Shown: positions 51,700 through 59,211 of the stretch, in pieces | Layout of the letters: each line of letters starts with the position of its first letter | How positions within the stretch are numbered: the first letter of the stretch is position 1 | Origin: Pedobacter sp. WC2423 | GTDB lineage: Bacteria; Bacteroidota; Bacteroidia; Sphingobacteriales; Sphingobacteriaceae | Direction: 5' to 3' | Assembly (NCBI RefSeq): GCF_040822065.1 | Contig: NZ_CP162005.1 | Coordinates: 496,001 to 560,000, forward strand | DNA length: 64,000 bases | Translations under genes and position numbers: made by a program | The notes under the pieces: model-generated | The model's database searches: none | The model's input: the letters and a program-made list of their open reading frames with translations, nothing else | What the model was told of the DNA's origin: nothing

Positions 51700-51810
51700 T
51701 TCTGCTGAATTGATACCATCTTATCGAATAATTATTTTATTTCAGTATGGGACATTTGTGCATTTTCATATACTATATATATAAGTATCTACATCAAGTA
51801 ATTATTATAT

Positions 51811-53553
51811 ATGATTAAAAAACAAATTTTAGCTTTTGGCATTTTATGCTTTACAAATTTTATTGGTTATGCCCAGTTATTAAAACCAATAAATTTTGCT
51901 GATATCAGAACTAGAGGAGAACTAAATATTAGAGCGCAAAAGAATCTTGACCGGTTAGAAAGTGATATTTATACGCCGGAAAAAGTATTTCCGCCAAGAG
52001 AAGAAAATACAGCAGGATGGCCAGGCGACTATGAAGGGCGTGTACTGGTTAGTTTAATAGTGGAATCACAGGCTGCCCATCGTAAGCCGAAATATTTGGA
52101 AGAAATGATGCGCATGCTTCCTCAAAAGTTAAATAGAGATGGTTATTTCGGGGCACTTCAAAGTGATATAATACAGGAACAACAACTATCAGGTAATAGC
52201 TGGCTTTTACGGACACTTTGCGAATATTATTACTGGAAGAGAGATCCCAAAATGAAGGAATATTTGGAACGTGTAATCAGAAACTTGGTTTTGCCTACCA
52301 AAGGTTATCATGCTATTTATCCAATAGACCCTAAAGAAAGGGATAAAACAAAGGGAGCAGCAATAGGTTATGCGGAGAAAATAATTGGAAAGTGGAGGGT
52401 GTCATCAGATATTGGTACCGATTTCGTGTTCTTAGATGGCATAGTACAGGCTTATGGAATTATTCCTTCACCAGAACTAAAAAGTATAATCGATGAGATA
52501 GTAGCCCGTTTTCTTGAAATTGACCTAAAAGGTATGAAAGTACAGGCTCATGCAACATTGACTGGGCTAAGAGGACTTTTGCGTTATTATTCCATCACTA
52601 AACAACCGTATCTTTTACAAGCTGTGATACAAAGATATAATCTTTATCGTTCAACTTCAATGACAGCTGATTTTGAGAATTTTAACTGGTTTGATCGTCC
52701 TGAATGGACAGAACCTTGTGCTATTGTAGATTCTTATCTGCTGGCAGTACAGTTATGGCAGTATACCAATAAACCTTTTTATTTAGAAGATGCTCATCAT
52801 ATTTATTATAATGGGATTGCCAATACACAAAGGGCAAATGGAGGCTTTGGCTTAAATAATTGTCCGAGACCAGGATATAATTCTCTTAACGTGAATGAGA
52901 ATGAAGCCTGGTGGTGCTGTACTATGCGCGGTGGTGAAGGATTGGCAAGAGCTATTCAATATAGTTATTTTATTGGTGTCAAAGAAATTGTAATTCCATT
53001 TTTTAACAATAGTGTAGCAACGCTTAAATTGGGAAATCAGACTGTTACATTGAATCAAACCTCGGTTTATCCGTTCGAAGGGAAGGTATCGTTTGATGTT
53101 TTAAATTCTTCATTAAACTCAGCTTTTACAATAAAAGTTTTTGCTCCTTACTGGACCAAAAAACATAAATTAACACTAAATGGAAGATCAATTCCTTTTG
53201 TATTGCGTAATGGTTTTTTAATATTTAAACCTAAACTTTCGAAAGGGAATAAAATAGTACTGACCTTTGATCAGCAAATTAAAGCTGAACATATGGTGAA
53301 TCAGGAATATTCTAAACCAGATTTTTATACTTTAAATTATGGACCATTGATACTCGGTATTGATAATACCAATAAACAGCCAGAAATCTCATTTACTAAG
53401 CTCCCGAAATTTACAAGACTTACAGATCGTGATTGGATGGCTGGAACAAATGGAATTCATTTTTCAACTGTATATCAATTACTTGATCCTAAAGTCACCA
53501 AAGAATCAGGTTATTCAAAACAAATTTTATTCAAAATTGCAGACTTAAAATAG
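51811..53553 (+). CDS. Exported GH127-like glycoside hydrolase (DUF1680)
   Basis: The protein has 580 aa with a signal peptide (to about 20, FIGYAQ). The (alpha/alpha)6 barrel spans about 50-400, with GWPGDYEGRVLVSLIVESQA, MTADFENFNWFDRPEWTEPC and HIYYNGIANTQRANGGFGLN. The adjacent Cys369-Cys370 in ENEAWWCCTMRGGEGLARAI correspond to the zinc-binding, nucleophile-bearing Cys pair of GH127 beta-L-arabinofuranosidases. C-terminal beta domains follow (FAPYWTKKHKLTLNG). It is close in length to the family norm. It ends at a very long hairpin. Why a hydrolase sits with glycan-building genes is unclear. Confidence 0.85.
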   Translation: MIKKQILAFGILCFTNFIGYAQLLKPINFADIRTRGELNIRAQKNLDRLESDIYTPEKVFPPREENTAGWPGDYEGRVLVSLIVESQAAHRKPKYLEEMMRMLPQKLNRDGYFGALQSDIIQEQQLSGNSWLLRTLCEYYYWKRDPKMKEYLERVIRNLVLPTKGYHAIYPIDPKERDKTKGAAIGYAEKIIGKWRVSSDIGTDFVFLDGIVQAYGIIPSPELKSIIDEIVARFLEIDLKGMKVQAHATLTGLRGLLRYYSITKQPYLLQAVIQRYNLYRSTSMTADFENFNWFDRPEWTEPCAIVDSYLLAVQLWQYTNKPFYLEDAHHIYYNGIANTQRANGGFGLNNCPRPGYNSLNVNENEAWWCCTMRGGEGLARAIQYSYFIGVKEIVIPFFNNSVATLKLGNQTVTLNQTSVYPFEGKVSFDVLNSSLNSAFTIKVFAPYWTKKHKLTLNGRSIPFVLRNGFLIFKPKLSKGNKIVLTFDQQIKAEHMVNQEYSKPDFYTLNYGPLILGIDNTNKQPEISFTKLPKFTRLTDRDWMAGTNGIHFSTVYQLLDPKVTKESGYSKQILFKIADLK

Positions 53554-53585
53554 AAAATCAATTTTGTCATTTTCTGATTTTTAGC

Positions 53586-53635
53586 AAACTATAAAAGAGC
53601 TAATCATTATTAAATGATTAGCTCTTTTATAGTTT
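53586..53635. terminator. 23-bp perfect stem, 4-base loop, bidirectional terminator candidate
   Basis: The arms begin AAACTATAAAAGAGC at 53586 and end with the complement at 53635; all 23 positions pair, and the loop is ATTA. It lies 33 bases after the GH127-like stop and abuts the stop of the convergent GH78 remnant, so it may serve both strands. A and T runs at the stem base give each strand a U-rich end. Confidence 0.75.
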
Positions 53636-53943
53636 TATTGAAATAGGTTCAATCGCTGCGACCCTTCGTGTGATGTATAACGTTTATCATCCCAGATGAA
53701 AGTTCCCATAACAACTTTAGGCAATCTCAATCTGGCATTGATCCCACTTTTACCTTTACGCTTTAACTTCACCGAGATAATGCCTTCAGGGGAGGGAATT
53801 GTTCGACTTGTTTTTGTCAATTTAGCGAGAGCAGGTTTAATTAAAACTCTTCTGAATCTAGGTACCTCTGGCATAATTCCGCATATAGTAGCCAAAAAAT
53901 TGTAATCGGGACTTGTACTCCATGCATGGAAATGTGATCTTGA
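53635..53943 (-). pseudogene. C-terminal remnant of a second GH78 alpha-L-rhamnosidase
   Basis: The frame encodes SRSHFHAWSTSPDYNFLATI, CGIMPEVPRFRRVLIKPALA, KLTKTSRTIPSPEGIISVKL and LPKVVMGTFIWDDKRYTSHE, the end of a GH78 catalytic barrel and its C-terminal beta-sandwich. It is not a copy of the GH78 at 2914. Only about 100 residues remain; at 53944 the sequence switches without a gap into an IS3 transposase fragment. The missing 5' part was lost in a recombination event. Confidence 0.75.
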
Positions 53944-54009
53944 TGGTTCTGGTATGCCCACATGTCTACATCTCTGGATATAAATTCACTCCCGTTATCG
54001 CACTGAATC
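53944..54009 (-). mobile_element. 66-base IS3 transposase fragment, identical to 47244-47309
   Basis: It encodes QCDNGSEFISRDVDMWAYQN in the minus direction and is identical base for base to the corresponding part of the IS3 remnant at 47 kb, in opposite orientation. Its left edge joins the GH78 remnant. To the right, up to 54306, I see no gene. Confidence 0.85.
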
Positions 54010-54306
54010 ACCATATCATATTGATACCAAGATATCAATGCATCAATATAAACGGTCCAGCTAATTACTAAAAACAACATTCAAAAATAGATACTTTGAT
54101 TTTATAATACACTTGCTATTTATGGACAACATATTACTCCTTTGTAGATATACATGAATCACATTAGTTCTCTTTCCTGCTCAATGAAACATGTTTAGCG
54201 TCTTCATAACAGGTTATACTTAAAAAATAATAAAAAGCCATCCTTAAAAACAATCTAAAACTATTTCCATTCTTCTGGGTTCTTACAGGGAAAAAATCTA
54301 GAACAT
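54010..54306. other. Gene-free AT-rich stretch
   Basis: Nothing supported is seen here except a short minus-strand open frame running into the IS3 fragment (WTVYIDALISWYQYDM), which has no recognisable relatives. The promoter of the DUF2383 gene must lie in its right part. Confidence 0.4.
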
Positions 54307-54762
54307 ATGGAAAGCAATAACGAAATTATTAGTGACCTGAAAGGATTGGTCAACATTGTTAACGATGGAAAAGAAGGTTATGAGTCTGCAAGTGAAACGA
54401 CTGACAGTATTGAACTGAAAGGATTATTCTTAAAGTACTCGGCCCAGCGTGCAGGTTATGCAATGGAACTTAAAGAACATATTGCTCAGCATGGGGGAGA
54501 TTCTGAAAATGAAGATGGTGGAATTTTAGGAAGCCTTCATCGCACCTGGATTGATATTAAACAGGCTTTAAGCAGTAAAGAAGATGCAGCTATTCTTGGC
54601 GCAATTGAAACTGGTGAAAAGGCTGCGATAGAGAAATTTGATAAATGCCTGGAGGATTACGCATCTCATGCTGATCATATTGGACTGCTGCAAAAACAAA
54701 GAACTGGTATTCTGGAAGCACTTAAAGAAATCGAGACTTACCGTCAGCGTCTGGAAAGATAA
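54307..54762 (+). CDS. PA2169-family four-helix-bundle protein (DUF2383)
   Basis: The protein has 151 aa, helical throughout. ISDLKGLVNIVNDGKEGYES, YSAQRAGYAMELKEHIAQHG, LGSLHRTWIDIKQALSSKED and AAILGAIETGEKAAIEKFDK follow the DUF2383 ferritin-like pattern with conserved Glu and His residues. Such proteins are usually stress-induced and of unknown biochemical role. It lies 26 bases upstream of the Fpg/Nei-like gene and may be cotranscribed. Confidence 0.88.
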   Translation: MESNNEIISDLKGLVNIVNDGKEGYESASETTDSIELKGLFLKYSAQRAGYAMELKEHIAQHGGDSENEDGGILGSLHRTWIDIKQALSSKEDAAILGAIETGEKAAIEKFDKCLEDYASHADHIGLLQKQRTGILEALKEIETYRQRLER

Positions 54763-54788
54763 TTAAATTATACAAATCAAAGAATGTT

Positions 54789-55523
54789 ATGCCCGAAGGC
54801 CCGTCAATAGTCATATTAAGAGAGCTTGTAGAAGAACTTCATTTAGAAGGTACTTTCATTACCAATGTGGTAGGTGATACGACTATTGATAAGGCCCGGA
54901 TGCTGAATCAGGAACTTGTTTCCTTTAAAAGCTGGGGCAAACATTTTTTGATCTGTTTTAAAGGTTTTACTTTACGTATTCATTTTCTCATGTTTGGGAG
55001 TTATATGATTAATGAGCGCAAAGACAGGCCTGCCAGGTTAAGTTTGATCTTTGAAAATGATGAGCTCAATTTTTATACCTGTGCCTTGAAATTTATTGAA
55101 GGAGATATAAACCAGACTTATGACTGGTCTGGTGATGTCATGTCAGATCAATGGGATCCGGAACTGGCGATAAAAAAGCTTAAGGAAAAAGGGGAGAGCC
55201 TGGTTTGTGACGTATTATTGGATCAGGATATATTTTCTGGTGTTGGAAATATCATTAAAAATGAAGTATTGTACAGAATAGAGGTACACCCTTTGAGTAC
55301 GGTGGATGGCCTGCCTCCTGGTAAATTAAAGGAAATGGTTAAAGAGGCAAGTTTATATAGTTTTGATTTCCTGGAATGGAAAAAGGCTTTTGTCCTTAAA
55401 AAGCATTGGTTAGTCTATTCACGTAAAGTTTGCCCTCTCGGGCATCCAATTGAAAAGGAAAGTCTCGGTAAAACCAAGAGAAGAACTTTTTTCTGTGAAC
55501 GGTGTCAGAAATTGTTTTCTTAA
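54789..55523 (+). CDS. Fpg/Nei-family DNA glycosylase (endonuclease VIII-like)
   Basis: The protein has 244 aa. It starts MPEGPSIVILRELVEELHLE, giving Pro2 and Glu3, the catalytic residues after Met removal. FKSWGKHFLICFKGFTLRIH and LRIHFLMFGSYMI form the N-terminal sandwich. DQDIFSGVGNIIKNEVLYRI is the helix-two-turn-helix. A C-terminal zinc finger CPLGHPIEKESLGKTKRRTF followed by FCERCQ ends the protein; one ligand is His rather than Cys. It excises oxidised bases. Length and motifs are normal for the Bacteroidota branch. Confidence 0.93.
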   Translation: MPEGPSIVILRELVEELHLEGTFITNVVGDTTIDKARMLNQELVSFKSWGKHFLICFKGFTLRIHFLMFGSYMINERKDRPARLSLIFENDELNFYTCALKFIEGDINQTYDWSGDVMSDQWDPELAIKKLKEKGESLVCDVLLDQDIFSGVGNIIKNEVLYRIEVHPLSTVDGLPPGKLKEMVKEASLYSFDFLEWKKAFVLKKHWLVYSRKVCPLGHPIEKESLGKTKRRTFFCERCQKLFS

Positions 55524-55600
55524 CATTCGTTCAAAAAACTGCTCAAACAAAAAATGAGAGGCACTTGTTTCTTAAGTAGCTGTATTTCAGTGAAAATAAG

Positions 55601-57151
55601 ATGAAATTTTTCGGGCGTAATTTCTTATGTAATTGTTTTATTGGAATAACAGGCTGTCTGTTGTTGTTGAGTTCTTGTGGGGTTAGACGTACAACCGTTA
55701 ATACACCGGAGGCTCCGGCAAATTATTCTACAAAGAACCCTGTAAAGGTACAACCTGGTATTAAACAGGATCCTTCTGGAAATCTTACTGAACTAACCAG
55801 GAAAGAGAAAGCACTTCGCGCAGCGTTTATTGATGTGCTGGAAGCCAAATCGTCCGATTTGCCTTTTCCCAATCTGATACATAGTATTTATGAAAAAAAA
55901 GAATATCAGCCGGTGCTGGTTCGAAAGTTCTTTGAGGATCAGCAACTGCAAACGCTGTCAGATTATCTGGATAATTCTGTAACGCATGGACTGGATCCTG
56001 AACAATTCTTTTTTACTGGTTTAAAATATCAGCTGGATGAAGTGATTCATCAAAGGTCATCGGACACGGTAAAAATCCAGCGCAGTCTGGCCAAACTGGA
56101 AATGGCTGTTGTGAATTCTTTAATCCGGTATAGTATGGCGATGCAGTATGGGATGACAAATCCGGCTAAAATCTATAATCATTATACAATTCCTACTTTA
56201 ATCCCTGATAGTAATTCAGTGATCAGGATTTTTGAAATAGTAAACCTTAAAATTTATCTGGATAGTATACAACCAAAAGAAAAAACTTACCTGGCTTTAC
56301 AAAGAGTATTAAAGCGTCTGGATGCGGATACAGCGGAAAATAAAGATACAGATAGTGTTAAGATCAGCATGCGGCAGAAGGTTGTTGTGAATATGGAGCG
56401 GCTGAGGTGGAAGAACAAACCTGCTGAACAGAAATTTGTAGCAGTAAATATTGCAAATTTTAGTCTGGATGTAATAGATAAGGATAAATCAATATTGCAG
56501 ATGAAAGTTTGTGTAGGAGAACCTGGGGATAGGCAAACGCCTCAGCTTGGAAGTATGATTCATAGCGTTCAGATTAATCCGGTTTGGAATATCCCGCAAA
56601 GTATTGCACGGAATGAGATTTCCAGGTATGCATCGGCAGATAGATACTATCTTTCCAATAATAATATCAAAGTTTTTAAAAAAGGTAAACTGGTTAGAGA
56701 TCTGGAATCTATTGACTGGCCTGCGGTTGATATTCGTGATTATTCTTTTCAGCAACAACCGGGAGCGAAAAATTCGTTGGGTAAAATCAAGTTTCTTTTT
56801 AAAAATGGATATAGCATTTATTTGCATGATACACCGGTAAGGAGTGTGTTCAAACGGAGTATGCGGGCAATCAGCCATGGTTGTGTACGGGTAGAAAAAC
56901 CGCTTGACCTGGCTTTTGCTTTATTTGGAAAAGGTGAAAAATATGATCAGCTCAAAAAGGGGATAGAGAGCGGCTACCCGCGTGCAAAGTTTATGGGTTT
57001 GCCTCAGCGGATTCCTGTCCGGCTATACTATTATACAGCCTGGCTTAATGATAAAGGAGGAGTACGGTTTGGCAAGGATATTTATGAGCTTGATCAACTG
57101 GTGTACGATGGAATGCAGAAGAACCAGTTTGAAAGTGCAAAGAGATTATAG
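55601..57151 (+). CDS. L,D-transpeptidase (YcbB/LdtD type)
   Basis: The protein has 516 aa. A lipoprotein-like signal (CLLLLSSCGVRR) precedes a scaffold domain (about 75-260, FFEDQQLQTLSDYLDNSVTH). The YkuD catalytic domain (about 285-480) contains VVNMERLRWKNKPAEQKFVA and the signature ISHGCVRVEKP with His426 and nucleophile Cys428. The capping region YSIYLHDTPVRSVFKRSMRA precedes it. These periplasmic enzymes form 3-3 cross-links in peptidoglycan. It is apparently monocistronic, 77 bases after the glycosylase gene. Confidence 0.93.
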   Translation: MKFFGRNFLCNCFIGITGCLLLLSSCGVRRTTVNTPEAPANYSTKNPVKVQPGIKQDPSGNLTELTRKEKALRAAFIDVLEAKSSDLPFPNLIHSIYEKKEYQPVLVRKFFEDQQLQTLSDYLDNSVTHGLDPEQFFFTGLKYQLDEVIHQRSSDTVKIQRSLAKLEMAVVNSLIRYSMAMQYGMTNPAKIYNHYTIPTLIPDSNSVIRIFEIVNLKIYLDSIQPKEKTYLALQRVLKRLDADTAENKDTDSVKISMRQKVVVNMERLRWKNKPAEQKFVAVNIANFSLDVIDKDKSILQMKVCVGEPGDRQTPQLGSMIHSVQINPVWNIPQSIARNEISRYASADRYYLSNNNIKVFKKGKLVRDLESIDWPAVDIRDYSFQQQPGAKNSLGKIKFLFKNGYSIYLHDTPVRSVFKRSMRAISHGCVRVEKPLDLAFALFGKGEKYDQLKKGIESGYPRAKFMGLPQRIPVRLYYYTAWLNDKGGVRFGKDIYELDQLVYDGMQKNQFESAKRL

Positions 57152-57293
57152 TGCTTCTTTATACTTGATAGATAACTACGACAGGAGTGTCATGCAGCCT
57201 GATTTTATTAAACTAAAAGTAAAAATATAATGTGTGATATTGAGTTTGAAAAATTATATTTACATCAACCATATCTATTGTCAATCTCAATAT

Positions 57294-58091
57294 ATGAAAA
57301 GACGCTCATTTGTAAAAGCCTCCCTGGTAACAGGTACGGCTGCAATTATTTCTCCTGTAATGACTAAAGCCGCAGTTAAAGATAATCAGCATGAACCTGC
57401 TGAATTTTATGAATTAAGAGTTTATACGCTGAAAGATGATATTCAGCAAAAAATAGTGGAAGATTTTTATAGTCAGGCAGCTATACCAGCGTTTAATAAA
57501 CTGGGGGTAGAACATGTGGGCGTTTTTACCGAATTAAAGCCGGATGGCCAGACCAGATTATTCGTATTGATTCCTTATCACAGTCTTGCACATTTCAATG
57601 AAGTGATTGTCAAACTGGAACAGGATAAGGTATTTCAGCAAAAGGGTATCCCTTATCTGACTGCTCCGGCAACAGCTCCTGCTTATGTGCGTATTGAAAG
57701 TTCCATTATGAAGGCATTTGCACATGCGCCTAAAATAGCAGTCCCTCCAAATAAGTCCCGCATTTTTGAATTGCGTCAGTATCAGAGTGCAAGTGAGGCT
57801 GCCGGAAAGAAGAAAGTTGAAATGTTCAATGATCAGGGGGAGATTGATATTTTCAAACGTCTGGGTTTTAAACCTGTATTTTGGGGAGAAACGGTCATAG
57901 GGCCATTAAGACCAAATTTGACTTATATGCTGACCTTTGACAATCTGGAAGGTAAAGCGGCGCATTGGGATTCTTTTATAGCTGATGCAGAGTGGAAAAA
58001 AATAAGTACAGTTGATGGTTATTCGGATGCACTATTAGTGAGTAAGATTACTTCAACGTTATTATTGCCGGCGGTTTATTCACAGGTATAA
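57294..58091 (+). CDS. Tat-exported NIPSNAP-family protein
   Basis: The protein has 265 aa from the ATG at 57294. The signal is of twin-arginine type (MKRRSFVKASLVTGTAAIIS). Two NIPSNAP ferredoxin-like repeats follow: FYELRVYTLKDDIQQKIVED (about 42-140) and IFELRQYQSASEAAGKKKVE (about 155-250). NIPSNAP proteins in Bacteroidota are often exported and of unknown function. An upstream in-frame ATG would mask the signal peptide. It is convergent with the LytTR gene, with a 4-base gap between the stops. Confidence 0.9.
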   Translation: MKRRSFVKASLVTGTAAIISPVMTKAAVKDNQHEPAEFYELRVYTLKDDIQQKIVEDFYSQAAIPAFNKLGVEHVGVFTELKPDGQTRLFVLIPYHSLAHFNEVIVKLEQDKVFQQKGIPYLTAPATAPAYVRIESSIMKAFAHAPKIAVPPNKSRIFELRQYQSASEAAGKKKVEMFNDQGEIDIFKRLGFKPVFWGETVIGPLRPNLTYMLTFDNLEGKAAHWDSFIADAEWKKISTVDGYSDALLVSKITSTLLLPAVYSQV

Positions 58092-58095
58092 AGCT

Positions 58096-58836
58096 TTATT
58101 TTTTCTTACTTACTGTCAACGTCCTGTTTTTGACAAAAGAGATGAATTTTTCACCATAAGATTCACCGATTTTAATAAATAAGTCACCTTCCATTTTTAA
58201 ATTAGGGCCATTAATTGTTTTGATGTGCCTCATGGAAATAATAAAGCTGCGGTGTACCTGGATAAAATTAGTATTGTCTGCTAATAAAGCTTTCATATCA
58301 CTCAGCTTTAAATAAGCTACAATTTCGGCCTTCTCCGTGTAAATTTTAATATAGTTATGCAGGCTCTCAATTGCAATAACGTCATTGAAATTTATTTTTG
58401 TTGTATTCAGGTCTTCACTTTTATTCTTCACAAAGAAAAAATCGTGGTCATCTTTTGATTTCTCGTCATTGCCCGGCTGTTCATCAGGAAAGAGCCTCTT
58501 AATTAATGAGGTGAACTTTAGGATGGTAAAAGGTTTTAATAAAAAGCCATCAGCATGAACCTGGAAGGCTTCATAGGCGTATTGCATATGCCCGGTTATG
58601 AAAATCAGCTTTTTCGTTTTTCCAATAAGCTCTTTCGATAATTCTAATCCGGAAATAACAGGCATCTCTATATCCATTATAATTAAATCGATAGGCACCC
58701 TGGTTGTAATGTTGTTTAAAGCAACAACAGGATTTGAATAAGACTCAACCAGATTTAAATTAGGAATGGAATCAATATATGTTTTTAATAATTCAATGGT
58801 ATGAAGTTCATCCTCAATTATTATACAATTATACAT
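58096..58836 (-). CDS. LytTR-family response regulator
   Basis: The protein has 246 aa. The receiver domain (1-118) has Glu8/Asp9 (IIEDELHT), phospho-acceptor Asp55 in IIMDIEMPVISGLEL, Thr81 in IFITGHM and the Lys in DGFLLKPFTI. The LytTR DNA-binding domain (about 140-240) contains INFNDVIAIESLHNYIKIYT and FIQVHRSFIISMRHI. No histidine kinase is adjacent. It is divergent from the lanthipeptide dehydratase gene across 375 bases and could govern it (inference). Confidence 0.93.
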   Translation of the reverse strand: MYNCIIIEDELHTIELLKTYIDSIPNLNLVESYSNPVVALNNITTRVPIDLIIMDIEMPVISGLELSKELIGKTKKLIFITGHMQYAYEAFQVHADGFLLKPFTILKFTSLIKRLFPDEQPGNDEKSKDDHDFFFVKNKSEDLNTTKINFNDVIAIESLHNYIKIYTEKAEIVAYLKLSDMKALLADNTNFIQVHRSFIISMRHIKTINGPNLKMEGDLFIKIGESYGEKFISFVKNRTLTVSKKK

Positions 58837-59211
58837 GGTATCTCGTCTTTTGGGTAGTTAATACGAAAGTAACACTTTATTGAATAATAAAAATCGGGTT
58901 GAGCAGTAAAATATAAGGTTTCGGCAAGCTTCTTCAGGGTTACAGATAATACATTTCAGGTTAATAAGCCTTAATGTTATTTTTAGCATAATTAATAGGT
59001 TTGAAAATTAAGTATCCGGGCTTAAAATTTATTTTATTGATTATTAGTTAAAATATAATAGAAAAGCAATTTGTTAATCAATGTCAACTTCATTAGATTT
59101 TAGCGGCATTTATCTTAAAATATGCTCTCTTTATTTATACTCAGAGGTGTGTTTAATTCTTTGGGGAGCATGTTTTAAGGTTAATGTAATTTACTTGGGA
59201 GGTTATCAGAA
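58837..59211. promoter_or_regulatory. Divergent promoter region between LytTR regulator and lanthipeptide genes
   Basis: This 375-base AT-rich stretch has no gene. TAGGTTTG at 58996-59003 matches the Bacteroidota -7 element TAnnTTTG on the plus strand, but no good TTTG -33 element lies 19-21 bases upstream. A strong Shine-Dalgarno GGGAGG is at 59197-59202, nine bases before the TTG start of the dehydratase, and decides that start. Confidence 0.45.

Noticed and set aside
47783..53553. A complete O-antigen or capsule locus.
   Set aside because: Only CDP-sugar genes, one transferase-like gene and a hydrolase are present; no flippase, polymerase, initiating transferase or export genes are seen.
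53841..54080. A 79-aa minus-strand open frame as a gene.
   Set aside because: Its middle is the 66-base IS3 fragment and its end is the GH78 remnant in a wrong frame.
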